NCBI GenBank assembly: GCA_015501585.1
Contig: JADNRY010000765.1
Coordinates: 1 to 27,238, forward strand
Length of the DNA: 27,238 bases
Direction: 5' to 3'
Source of the DNA: Rhodocollybia butyracea
Lineage: Eukaryota > Basidiomycota > Agaricomycetes > Agaricales > Omphalotaceae
The notes under the pieces: generated by a model
What the model saw: only the letters and a program-made list of their open reading frames with translations
What the model was told of the DNA's origin: nothing
The model's database searches: none
Position numbers and translations under genes: made by a program
In this document: positions 11,001 to 21,284 of the stretch, in pieces
Position numbering within the stretch: position 1 is the first letter of the stretch
Layout: every line of letters starts with the position of its first letter

Positions 11001-11578
11001 GATGTACACAGTGGTCGAGAGCGAGGATGTCCTGTTTATATTCGGTGCACGGAAGGAAATCGGGGGAGTATGTTGTGTGTACGCATCTCAATATCATGTC
11101 ATTTGCGCGTACGCATCTACGCATACGCGTCTCGATTTGGCTATCTCTCCGTGCAACGCCCGTGCTGGAACAAGCGTTGGTTAATATTGAGATTTTCTTA
11201 TCGTTCTCGGATGTCCGGGGTCGACTCATCTGTGCTGCAGCATAGTGTTCAACTTGTCCAGTATAAGCGCAAACGCGGCTGGTATTTCCTCTAGCTCAAA
11301 ATTCTCAGATGTGGAATGAAATTCGATGAGGTATTGACTTTGGGCCGTGGAACGATTTAGCAACCTCGTGACAATGACATTGCGTACCTGGGCGTACCTA
11401 GCGAACTAGTCGGTGATAGTAGCAGATACAAACACAGCGATCAATGGAGTGTCCTGTAAAAGCACGAGCATGAGTTAGTAGCTCGGACCGGAGGCTTGAG
11501 CGCTTAACCTTGCTTTATTTTTCTTCACGGCTACTTGTTACTACTTACTACTTGTACTAGTAGTAGTATACATTATCG
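11001..11578. promoter_or_regulatory. Bidirectional promoter region between the aldo/keto reductase and JIP5
   Basis: These 578 nt separate two divergent start codons. They hold two copies of GTACGCATCT (11089-11098 and 11109-11118) followed by a related ACGCATACGCGTCT. Next to JIP5 there is a TACT-rich near-palindrome (11531-11569, TACTACT facing AGTAGTA). The repeats could be transcription-factor sites; this is inference from position and repetition. Confidence 0.45.
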
Positions 11579-13355
11579 ATGCCAGATGTCCCTGTAGGCT
11601 CGCAAATATTTGATTTGGCCTTTCACCCTTCCAATTCCACCGTTTACTGCGCTCTTCTCTCAGGAAAAGTCAAAGGGATTGCATATGATCAATCAGGACG
11701 CAGCAAAAAAGTGTTTGAACTCCGAGTATCTCAAAAAATCTTGTCGCGGGATTGCCTTAAGCGAAGACGGAGAAAAACTGTATACTGTGGGGAAGGGAAA
11801 AGGCCTGCAGTACGTGTTTTTTTTCTGTGAAATGGCCTCCTTGACTGAGGCGTCTCAGTACCATCGACACAATCACAGGAAAGTTGGTAGAAAGCAGAGC
11901 AAAAGCACACGAGTAAGATATGATTCATGTCTACCTTCGGCTGTGAATACTCAATATCCAATAAGGACTGCTATCAATCGCGTGAAGAACGTCACGTCGT
12001 GGCTTCTATCCACTGGTGATGATGATGGTGTTATTAAGGTCAGCTCTTTACATGAGATTGTATGCTAAGTTCTGATGTCTTTGATCGTACGCAGTTGTGG
12101 GATCCAAGAAAGAAAGAGTCTGTACGCAAATACACGCATCATTTTGACTATATCACCGACTTTCTATGGCTGGACGACAAAAAGCATCTCGTTGCTACTA
12201 GGTACATTTTCGTTGGTTTCCAAATTCATATTTTTTCACCTAAGATGCGTTGTCCTCACAAAGTGGTGACGGGACGCTTTCAGTAATTGACGTTCGAGCC
12301 AAGGTGCCCGAGCCGTTTGCCCAATCCGAGGATCAAGAGGACGAATTACTATCCATGGTTCCCATCAAAGGGTAAGTTTTTTTTCGAGTGATCTTTGGGG
12401 AAATTTCTTTGGGCCTTTCTCTCTCGCATCTCTCAGAGTGCCAAGAATGTTGCATTGGCCAACTTCTTTGATACGACAGCTGTTTGTCAACTTTTGCATT
12501 CGAGGACGGCACATTCTATAAATCTTAAGGTTTCTATACTTATATGGTTCATAACTAGAACTTCCAAAATCATAGTTGGCACTCAACTCGGTATACTCTC
12601 GGTTTTCAATCGCAGTAGTGGATGGAATGATTGCGTAGACCGCATTCCGGGGTTCGTACAGAGCTTCTACGATTATCTGATGATTTTTGATTTTTTTTGA
12701 TTGTAGTCATCCTCATTCTGTTGATGCTCTTTGTGCTCTTCCTGCCTCCTTATCGAATGTGGACCATACTAGTACGATCTTGACAGGGTCATCGGACGGC
12801 TTTGTAAGAGCTGTCAGTGTTTTCCCGACCACGCTTCACGGAGTCGTCGCTGATCACGGTCAGTGGCCAGTAGAGCGAATCGCGGTCGGGGAGGGTATGA
12901 GCCAGTTGACACTGGATGATGACGAGGACGAGTCTATCGAGAGCACGTCTAAGTTGGGGCATCCTATATCAACTAAAAGTGACACAGAGGATGACGAGAG
13001 AGAAGGTTTGTCAAGCCAGCACTGGGTTGGTAGCGCGGGCCATGACGAACTCCTGAAATTGACCAACCTCGGGTTGTTTTTCAGTGACAAAGATGATGGG
13101 CCAGAGCAGGCAGTAGATGACCGAGAGGATAATGGTGATGATGCCGGCGTTTCGTCTGCTGACGAAGGGTCAAGTAGCTTTGTACCTCCTCAGGCTTCTG
13201 AAGATCTTGTAGAGCAAGGCTCTGACTCTGATGTGGAGCCTGAGGTTTCCAGGCCTAGGAAGCGCAAGAAGAAAGAGAAAGACCCTCTAGCGCTCAAGAG
13301 ACAGAAAGGGCGTAATGAGGTGGAGGTGGAGGGAGTCTTCTTCGCTGATCTTTGA
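11579..13355 (+). CDS. JIP5: WD repeat-containing protein JIP5 (WDR55-like), ribosome biogenesis
   Basis: JIP5/WDR55 is a nucleolar WD40 beta-propeller protein linked to large-subunit ribosome assembly and to Jumonji-type partners. The ATG at 11579 begins MPDVPVGSQIFDLAFHPSNS, typical of the family. Later exons give GIALSEDGEKLYTVGKG, INRVKNVTSWLLSTGDDDG, IKLWDPRKKESVRKY, DYITDFLWLDDKKHL, GDGTLSVIDVRAK, IIVGTQLGILSVFNR and HPHSVDALCALP. An acidic linker and a C-terminal basic tail (RKRKKKEKDPLALKRQKG) follow, ending VFFADL, also a family hallmark. Introns are at about 11810-11858, 11913-11965, 12039-12094, 12202-12263, 12372-12558 and 12652-12706. One frame break lies in a run of six A at 11733-11738; five would keep the frame. 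The 187-nt intron at 12372 is unusually long for this locus and may hide an extra exon. Confidence 0.93.
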
Positions 13356-13553
13356 TGCTCTGGGTAGAACTTACCGCTCTTCTACCTTACTTAATTTTCT
13401 CAGTCTGGTTCATCGGGGTTTCTATAGCCTTAGTCCTCCTAGGATAGAGATGAATATCAAATTGTAAACAAGTATGCTTCGGTTGACTGTTGATTACTAA
13501 AATCTTCCCAGTCTTTTTAGCATTAAACATCATTTAAGACCCCAGGATTCTCT

Positions 13554-13945
13554 CACTGCGCCAGCGTCAAATAATACCGAGCGAAATTTTTTCCGAAATT
13601 ATTGCTGTAATTACTTACCTTTTTCAGTAAAAATTTCGGTCGAAAAACGTTTTCTTTTTCGTGCGAAAAATGAATTGCAAAACAAACAAAATTTCGCCTG
13701 TAAATCTTTGATAATTTCGGCTGAAAAATGTACTGTAATTGATTATCTTTTTCGATCCGAATTTCGCCGGTAATCTCTTATCTATTTCGTCCGAAAAAGA
13801 TAATGAAATTGCTTATCTATTTCGCTCGTGATTAATTAAAAATTTCGCTCGAAATTGAGAAATTTTTACAAGGTAATAACTGGACAATGATTGGACAGGA
13901 ACTGGCCAAGAACTGGCCAAGAACTGGGTAGTTCGGTCATGTGAC
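13554..13945 (+). repeat. Left terminal inverted repeat of the foldback element
   Basis: This 392-nt arm pairs with 14232-14620. It is AT-rich and packed with TTTCG / CGAAA half-sites, often as TTTCG-NN-CGAAA palindromes. It ends inward with tandem copies of AACTGGCCAAG and the segment GTTCGGTCATGTGAC. Differences from the other arm (about six substitutions and a 3-nt indel) all lie in the outer part. Confidence 0.9.
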
Positions 13946-14231
13946 GTGTATCCGCTAAACTTCATCTGTCTTTGAACGCGACATATGAACTCATACAGGA
14001 TACTATATAGCCGCAGCTCTGCCTAGAAGAGGACTTGGAGAAACTGAGAGAAGCGCTGAAGATCATATATACATCTCTAGCGGATTTCTGTGCATGACTG
14101 CGAGTTTTGATTCATAACTATAATAAAACAGCATTTCAATATTCAATGGTTACTAGAACTCGGCACAAGACATATTGAAGGAATTCTATCCCGTATGAGC
14201 CCGTATATCGCGTTCAAAAGACAAGTGATTT

Positions 14232-14620
14232 GTCACATGACCGAACTACCCAGTTCTTGGCCAGTTCTTGGCCAGTTCCTGTCCAATCATTGTCCAGTTA
14301 TTACCTTGTAAAAATTTCTCAATTTCGAGCGAAATTTTTAATTAATCACGAGCGAAATAGATAAGCAATTTCATTATCTTTTTCGGACGAAATAGATAAG
14401 AGATTACCGGCGAAATTCGGATCGAAAAAGATAATCAATTACAGTACATTTTTCAGCCAAAATTATCAAAGATTTACAGGCGAAATTTTGTTTGTTTTTC
14501 AATTCATTTTTCGCACGAAAAAGAAAACGTTCGACCGAAATTTTTACCGAAAAAGGTAAGTAATTACAGCAATAATTTCGGAAAAATTTTCGCCCGGTAT
14601 TATTTGACGCTGGCGCAGTG
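14232..14620 (-). repeat. Right terminal inverted repeat of the foldback element
   Basis: This 389-nt arm is the reverse complement of 13554-13945. It starts inward with GTCACATGACCGAACTACCC and ends GACGCTGGCGCAGTG. The inner 230 nt or so matches the left arm without a difference that I could see. Confidence 0.9.
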
Positions 14621-15056
14621 TCTAGCATCGTGCCTCAGCTTGCCATCAGGATTTATGATCAGTGCAACTGACTATGGTTGAATGATATCTATGCTCAAGC
14701 ATTGCCCATGACTTGAAATAGCACATCCCTGAACAAGGTAAAATAGTTGAAACATAAAAAGCTCAGCGCTCAGTCCCAATCCTGTTCGAGTTGGTCGAGT
14801 TGGAAATTAAGCATATCAGATCTATCAAATCAAACGATAGATGCAGCTGTCTACCTAAGGAGCATGATTACTTCCTGGAATACCGCGTACTTGCGAGTGA
14901 AAGTGTCATTTCTTTGTCGCTGAAACGCTCTCGATGGATTCTGTATACCTATGTAAAAGGACACGTGAGACTTCGGATCTTCACTTCGACGTCGTTGATC
15001 GAAAATGGACTTGAATATAGCTTGTGCTCTTACTACGACGTGTCTGTGCAATTGCC
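14621..15056 (+). promoter_or_regulatory. Region between the foldback element and ALDH7
   Basis: About 436 nt with no supported gene, probably including the ALDH7 promoter. A long frame across 14791-15060 continues into the ALDH7 reading frame region but lacks family signature. The nearby transposon end lies about 436 nt from the ALDH7 start codon, so it could affect that promoter; this is inference. Confidence 0.4.
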
Positions 15057-17526
15057 ATGATTATTTTCAAACGCGTTGTTCAATCTCCTATTCATATACG
15101 CGCGAAGCGTTGCTTGTCGTCCAGGGCTTCAGGAATTCTTTCTGCTCTGAACATTTCGCTGGATAAAGATATAGAGGGCGTATATGATGGTGAATGGAAA
15201 GGCTCAGGTGACATTATCGAGTCTTCGTGCCCTGCGACTGGAGAAGTACTTGCTCGTGTCAAAACAGTACGTGAATTCTCTACTACAAGTAACCCATTTG
15301 TAAATAAATCTTGATTTCAGGCTTCGCCTGCAGAAGTACTGGAAGCTTTAGCAAAGACCCGTGAGGCCTATCTTCACTTCCGCAGTATGTGTGTTGTCTT
15401 CTAAGAGCACAATTATTCTCATCGATATCACTCGACTAGATGTTCCTGCTCCACGTAGAGGCGAAGTTCTGAGGCAGATCAGAGAGGGACTGGCCAGCAA
15501 GGTTAGACCGGGTCTATGGATTTCTCTTTGTGCTGCTAACCTGGATCTCAGCGAGAGGAGCTTGGTGCGCTTGTCACCTTAGAGATGGGTAAAATCAGGA
15601 CTGAAGGTGTTGGAGAGGTTCAGGAATTCATTGATATTGTTAGACCGTGAATTTCTTTACTCGCCTGAGGCTTACATTTTGCAGTGCGACTACGCTCTAG
15701 GGCTATCGAGAATGATGAACGGCAGAGTTATTGCTTCGGAACGACCGGGGCATTCTATCCTCGAAGGTAAATAATGACTCACCCAGCTAGTTATCTTCCC
15801 CTATCATTGATTACTTTGTTCCAGTCCCGAACCCTCTGGGTGTCGTTGGGGTACTGTCTGCGTCGTTCTGAGTATCAAATAACATACCTAACTTCTTCTA
15901 GGTGCTAAGCGCATTCAACTTCCCGGTAGCTGTGTATGGGTGGTGAGTTTGTTTCATGTCCGTGAACGTATCAGAGTCAAGTTTTGATTTCTGGTTTGAT
16001 TTCTGGTAGGAATCTAGCCTTGTCTCTGACGGCCGGAAATGCCACAATTTGGAAACCTTCGCCTACCACCCCGCTGACGTCGATTGCGATCACTTCTATT
16101 ATCGCGCAAGTGTTGAAGAACAACAATCTTCCGGGTGCAATTGCTGGGCTTGTCACCGGTGGCCAGCAAGTGGGCGAGGCAGTGGTGAGGAGCAGAGATG
16201 TAGAATTGAGTAAGCGTCAACCCTTTCATTAGGTTTAAAGAAGTTTTGAAGCAAATCCGATTACTTTTCTAGTATCATTCACCGGTAGTGAGCGCGTTGG
16301 CCGCATCGTAGGTCAAACTGTCGTGTCCAGATTTGGCAAGTCCATTTTAGAACTAGGAGGAAACAACGGTTCGTGGAATTCAGTGTTTGTGATGGTCATT
16401 CAGCGTGAAACTGAAAGTTGCGCTTTAGCTTCAATTGTGATGCCGGATGCAGATCTGTCTTTAGCAGTTCCCGGAGTATTCTTTGGCGCTGTTGGTACCG
16501 CTGGCCAGCGTTGCACGTCCACTCGCCGTCTCTTTTTGCATCGGCAAATCGCCTCCGATTTTCTTGAACGTCTTCAAAAACTTTATGGTTCCCTCAAACC
16601 CGGTGATCCTTTGGAACACAATACCCTGTTGGGTCCGATGCATACACGCGAAGCAGTCAACCTTTACGCGAACACTGTTAGCCATCTGAGGTCCATTGAT
16701 GCTGATATTCTTTCCGGAGGGGAGATATATTCTCTTCCCTCACCATTTGACGGAGGAAACTTTGTACGACCTACCATAGCTATCCCAAAATCGGTTAATA
16801 TGAAGGATCGTATCTGGAGCACTGAAACATTTGCACCAATCTTGAATGTTGCCGTCTTCGAAGATCTCGAAGAGGCTATCGGATGGAACAACGCCGTACC
16901 ACAAGTATGTGACACTGCTACTACTGCTATCTTGCTAATCTCTTTATCAGGGTCTTTCCAGCAGTCTCTGGACTCGTGATATGCGAAACCTTGGGAAATG
17001 GATAGGCCCGAGTGGATCAGACGCCGGAATCGTCAATGTCAGTGGCCACAGTCATATCAATTTAGTTGTTCTCACGTGTTTATCTTCCACCCTCCCATCC
17101 ATTTCCATTTTGTTTCGGATGACAGGTGAATGCAGGGACATCTGGTGCTGAGATTGGAGCTAGCTTGTGGGTGCCTGTGTTCCACTACCAGAACAACCTG
17201 TACTGACATCCCGCATCTAACGCGTCTCAGCGGCGGTAATAAGGTAGGCTAGTAAAACCAGTCGAAATTGAACCGTTGTTCACGAATCGTCTTTTTCAGA
17301 GTACAGGCTGGGGGTACGTATCTTATCAAGTCCCGCTCAACGAGTACTAACCCAAAAGGACGAAGGAGGGAGGCTGGAGGCGATTCCTGGAGTCAATACG
17401 TTCGTTGGAGTGCCTGCACCAGTACGCTATCTGTGTCGTCCTATGAGTATCTGATCCTTACATCCAACAGTAAATTTCTCAAACGAAGCTCCCCTGGCGC
17501 AGGGAGTCAACTTCAACAATGATTGA
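15057..17526 (+). CDS. Aldehyde dehydrogenase family 7 (alpha-aminoadipic semialdehyde dehydrogenase, antiquitin-like), mitochondrial
   Basis: It oxidises an aldehyde to the acid with NAD+; family 7 enzymes act on alpha-aminoadipic semialdehyde and related aldehydes. The ATG at 15057 opens a basic, Ser/Arg-rich leader ([20 protein letters not shown]) that fits a mitochondrial presequence. Many short introns split the gene. The exons give [83 protein letters not shown] and the FTGSERVGR coenzyme loop. [18 protein letters not shown] holds the general-base Glu and GQRCTSTRR the nucleophilic Cys. [28 protein letters not shown] and [20 protein letters not shown] follow; the last two blocks are diagnostic of family 7. 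The final exon ends NFNND at the TGA at 17524-17526. All junctions I tested join in frame, and no indel was found. Confidence 0.95.
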
Positions 17527-17833
17527 GCAAATTATCATGTGTGGACGGTATCAGCTGCGAGGCCCGGCTACAGCCTCCGGAAACAGAATGCGACTTGTCG
17601 GTACGGTCCCAAGCCCAAACTGAACGGCAATGAATTTTAAGGGTGGCTTGGTCGTGGATTTCGACATTTGCGCCGTTCTCCATATGTTTTCTCCTTCTGA
17701 TGATGTTTGATCCGACATCAAGACCTTGTAAATAGTAGTAGGTGTGTACAGTAGCATGGAATAAATCAGAGAGCACGAGCAACGATTTTGAGAACCAGGC
17801 AGTTGTGAGAGCTGCGAGAATAGCTCCAGACAA
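17513..17833 (-). CDS. Weak minus-strand open frame, unknown
   Basis: About 100 codons are open on the minus strand, running into the last codons of ALDH7. The N-terminal part is hydrophobic (SGAILAALTTAWFSKSLLVL) and preceded by a possible acceptor (GATCTAG). There is no ATG at the start, and a second minus frame over the same stretch (17551-17757) is equally open. I recognise no family. It may be an exon of a small convergent gene or chance. Confidence 0.2.
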   Translation of the reverse strand: MSGAILAALTTAWFSKSLLVLSDLFHATVHTYYYLQGLDVGSNIIRRRKHMENGANVEIHDQATLKIHCRSVWAWDRTDKSHSVSGGCSRASQLIPSTHDNLLNHC

Positions 17834-18106
17834 TCTAGATCTGATTACTAGTTGTAGTTCCAGCTTCCAGTGTCCACCACAACGTATCCAAGGCCTAAAA
17901 CAGAAATGCCCGATTGATTGTAATAACTCCCATCAGCAGTGCCTTGCAGCAGCCATCAATTGTGATGCTGACCTTATAAGCCGATACCTTTTTTCGCCAA
18001 TTATTTTTCTCCCATCTTTTTTAAGCCCGTGGTCAAGTGTCGGATTCTTGGTTTCCTTGCATCTCGCATCCACTCTCTATCACATATCATTTACTCACTT
18101 CCAGAC
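17834..18106 (+). promoter_or_regulatory. Upstream region of the gene at 18107
   Basis: This holds a pyrimidine-rich stretch (TTTTTTCGCC...CCCATCTTTTTTAAGC, about 17988-18026) and a CCAG just before the ATG. It is a likely promoter and 5' leader by position; no defined site was recognised. Confidence 0.35.
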
Positions 18107-19737
18107 ATGTCTATTACTGACGATCTCCCATGGCCTGAACTGGGCAACGTATCGCGCGGAGCTACTCGGGGCAATCAAGGGCAGAAGGGAGTTTTGGGCC
18201 CGCCAGACCGTGACGGACGGTGTGCTCTTCAGCTTCGCGTGCAGCCTGGTGTCTTAGCAGTACGATTAAATCGTCAGGCCAGTGACTGGTACCGTACCCT
18301 TGATAACGAAGTTAATCGCGCTCTAAAACTTACCAAACGTATTGGCGCAAAGCAAGAAGACGCCAGGACTACGATGCGCGTGCAGACCAGGATCATATGG
18401 AGCTACATGAATGGTTACAGCAGCTAAAAGATAAAACAATGTCACACCTAGAACTGCTTATGCAGAAGGGTGATATTCAGGGCCCACCATACACCATGCC
18501 CGACGATATCGAACTGACCTTTTTACGCAAATTTATCGAACGACAGGCGGCTGGGGTCCCCACAATCTCGTCTGCGGAACGGCGCTGATCCAGGTTACAT
18601 CATTCGCGACCACTCGGTGGACTCGGGATCCCCCGATCCTTCAGACCAAAGTTATCTCGACCAGCGGAACCGAGCTGTTGGTGAGCCACTTGTAGCCGAA
18701 TATCCGGTTGTAACTCAAGCTCCTCACAGATGCAGCGGAAACAAACAATAATCATCTACCATTGAGCCGACCTACCGACTCTCCTACTTTACCAAATCCC
18801 GAATCTCTAGCACAAGAAGCGACTACATCGAGTAAGTTGAATGTAATGGGTTCCTACCGTCGTTCCTGATTCCCATTTTAGAACAAGCGCTGCAAATGAA
18901 CCGGGCAACGCTGGCCCGCGCCCAAAAGGATACTCAAGACGCGTTTTTACGGTACACTGCTTGTCTTGATGCAGAACGTCAGGCACGGCAGTCCGTAGCC
19001 GCGGCAGAAAAACGTCGGGATGATGTTAGTACGTCGATCTTGAAGCAATCCTTATTCTACCGATTTCTGAACATCTTCACAGTGGCTGCTCTCTTGTCTA
19101 TGAATACGGCTGGTATGCATGATGAATTGTCGCCTTTTGCAACAATCCTCACCAACCGCTCAGAACAACGATCAAGACAATCTTCTGTATCATTAGAAGA
19201 AGCTCAAGCTGCTCATGCTCTAGCGCGCTATCATAGTGAAGTTGGTGCATTCTAATACATCATGCGACCTGAACTGACCTCCTAAAATACACGTAGGCTC
19301 AAGATTTAAAAACAAGATCCAACACGAAACCGATGGAGTGGGGAGATGCGGATGCACAGAATATATACACGCCTGAACCCATGGCTCATCTTGATGTGGG
19401 TGCCCAAGACTCACGAACAATTACCTTTGTGTTGATTTATGTTTAGGACCATGGGCGAGGTATCGTTCGTAAACACTCAAGGAGTTGGGAAAACGGCCAG
19501 ATGCAAGGTACGTCTATGAACCTTCGCTAGATTTTCGCCGCTTAGCATGTCCATGGCGTAGATCCTCAATATGGCGAGGCGCTTGGACCTGTCCAGTTGA
19601 GATCACCATCGTTGAACTCCGATTACCAGGACCTCACTGGCTTGCCTCCCAGAAAACGTATGCACCATATGATTCCAGGCTACGATGTCATGAACAACCC
19701 AACTCTCCAAACGCAAAACATGGCATTACAGCCATGA
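18107..19737 (+). CDS. Unknown multi-exon protein with central coiled-coil-like region
   Basis: I assembled eight exons: 18107-18680, 18730-18831, 18882-19028, 19083-19112, 19164-19240, 19297-19395, 19447-19507 and 19562-19737. Each has GT...AG introns of about 50 nt, and most join in phase. The product starts MSITDDLPWPELGNVSRGAT and has charged helical parts (EWLQQLKDKTMSHLELLMQK, RYTACLDAERQARQSV). A Ser/Pro-rich middle (LSRPTDSPTLPNPESLA) and a polar tail ending in NMALQP complete it. Two homopolymer frame breaks are needed in exon 1: one G missing near 18365, and one C too many at 18558-18561. Coding character is supported by the consistent splice phases and helical composition. I do not recognise a family and give no function. 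The 30-nt exon at 19083 is the least certain. Confidence 0.65.
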
Positions 19738-20349
19738 TATTATTTTCCTTCATGCATGGCTTTTTATGACTTTACACTGATATTTATTCCCTTTGTATAC
19801 TAGTCGCATATCCATATCCCAGTTTTTCTACTTTGTAGGGCAAATCCCATTGTATGTCCTCTTGTGTAACTAACTACCTAATCCGATACTGTCATAGCAT
19901 AGCATATCTTATATCATTCACATGAATGCAACTTATGTATCAACTTGCCTTCCATCAATCATTGCTACCAGCCAGATTCCTTGATTCCCGGAGTCACAGC
20001 TTATGTCGTCTTCAGACTTCGGCTTGATGAAACAGTTGTTGTGGCGCATGATTACATTTGGTACTGAGATGCGACCTGATGCGACGGAATGGCATGCTCT
20101 CTTCGAAACCTCAAATACTGTTTCACAGGCCGCCACTCACTGTTTATGCGCAATGAAGCGCCATATATACACTAGGATACGTCGATGTTCTTCGTTGCAG
20201 AGGTGATACAAAAAAATTGAAATATTGAAAAGACGACGGCCCAGTGTATCCGGATTCGTCGGATAAGAGTAAAATCTGAATTACAACCGCAACGGCCGCC
20301 TCGCCTCTCGATGTAAGAAGACTGTTTTAGAAAATCGTTTTACTTTTTC
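19738..20349. other. Intergenic or weakly coding region
   Basis: The first part is AT-rich and probably the 3' untranslated region of the preceding gene. An intron-like stretch (GTAAGAAG ... TTGATTTAG, about 20311-20360) suggests that a gene begins here and continues into 20350-20692. No start or conserved motif was found. Confidence 0.35.
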
Positions 20350-20692
20350 ATTGATTTAGTAGGCCGCGTCGAGCGGCCAGTCCAATTACCGCTGTCAGCA
20401 GATCACCATTGTCAGCAGAGTTGGAACCAGTTGGGACCAGTATGTAGATATCCGTGACTCGGTAGAGCCATCGTTACAGCGGGATATTTTTCTGCAGACC
20501 AGGGACAGTATGTATGACATTCAAAACGATCGCCAACTGCCCAACCAACCCCGACTCTCAACGGCACTCACAGGCCACGTGACGGCGTATTGGATTAGCG
20601 CTCAGAGTGAGCTGAGGGAATGGGTTAAACCTCGAGCCCAGACTGAAGATGATAGGAGGTTGTGGTTTGGGACGGATTTCGAACCGCTCTAA
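20350..20692 (+). CDS. Possible C-terminal exons of an unknown gene
   Basis: An open frame runs from about 20353 to the TAA ending at 20692 and reads YVDIRDSVEPSLQRDIFLQ, then TAYWISAQSELREWVKPRAQ, and ends GTDFEPL. The composition (Trp, Tyr and charged residues spread evenly) is protein-like. A second frame (20364-20440, Pro/Ser-rich, SPITAVSRSPLSAELEP) overlaps the start and could be the true upstream exon, joined by an intron at about 20440-20499. I do not recognise the protein. Confidence 0.3.
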
Positions 20693-21284
20693 ATCTCTCG
20701 TGAGATGCCATGATACCTTTATTTTTCGGACGCGTCCTACTTTTAGAAATCACCAACATCAAGACTCAAGTTCTGGAAAATACTTGTTATAGAATCATCA
20801 GACTGCTCTCCGCTACCTCACCCCACTATGTCGACCTGTTTAGTCAAAACTCAGTGTGAAATCACCACTTGGCTCATCCGTATCCACATTTTCTGCGGCG
20901 GCTGACTGCCGCGCAACTCATGTACAGAACTGCCAAGGTAAAATGCACTTTCTGAGATTTTTGGGAATAGTCGGAGCATGCTGGGAGAGTGGCGCCAAGG
21001 TAGCACGCTGAAGCTTTTTAACCCCCATGGGAGCACTGGGCAGGCGCGACGCCACTATAATCTATTATAGTATAAAGCGAGTTGGCAGGACTGATTGAGG
21101 GATTTTCCAGTGAGTAGCTTTCTTCAGATCTCATAGCTCAAGGTGTACGTGACGGTCTGCTAGTACTACTCCCATAGTAAGTATCAGCTAAGACTTGGAG
21201 GTCGCAATTCAAAGGCACGTGACCGCGAGCTATAGCTCAATCATTGAATCAAAAGATGCGAAATCGTCTGATGGTAGTGGGAGA
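20693..21284. other. Non-coding region
   Basis: I see no supported gene. A TATA-like stretch (CTATTATAGTATAAAG, about 21062-21077) could be a promoter element, but no convincing downstream start follows. Confidence 0.35.

Larger units (their letters stand above)
13554..14620. mobile_element. Non-autonomous foldback DNA transposon with CACTG termini
   Basis: The element begins CACTGCGCCAGCGTCAAATA and ends with its reverse complement. Each arm is about 390 nt, and the two are separated by a 286-nt spacer with no credible coding frame. The trinucleotide TCT sits immediately outside both ends (13551-13553 and 14621-14623), as expected for a 3-bp target-site duplication. CACTA-superfamily (EnSpm) elements are known for CACT(A/G) termini, 3-bp duplications and repeated subterminal motifs; all three are seen here, which makes that assignment the best inference. 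The arms are far longer than is usual for the superfamily, so this is a foldback or MITE-like derivative. No transposase is encoded. It sits between the 3' end of JIP5 and the 5' side of ALDH7 without disrupting either. Confidence 0.88.

Noticed and set aside
10650..11294. Plus-strand frame of 214 codons
   Set aside because: It is antisense to the first exons of the aldo/keto reductase, where the catalytic Asp and Tyr lie, and has no motif of its own.
13554..14620. Small open frames within the foldback element (for example 14404-14628, minus)
   Set aside because: They follow the inverted-repeat sequence, are present in both arms as mirror frames, and show no transposase or other motif.
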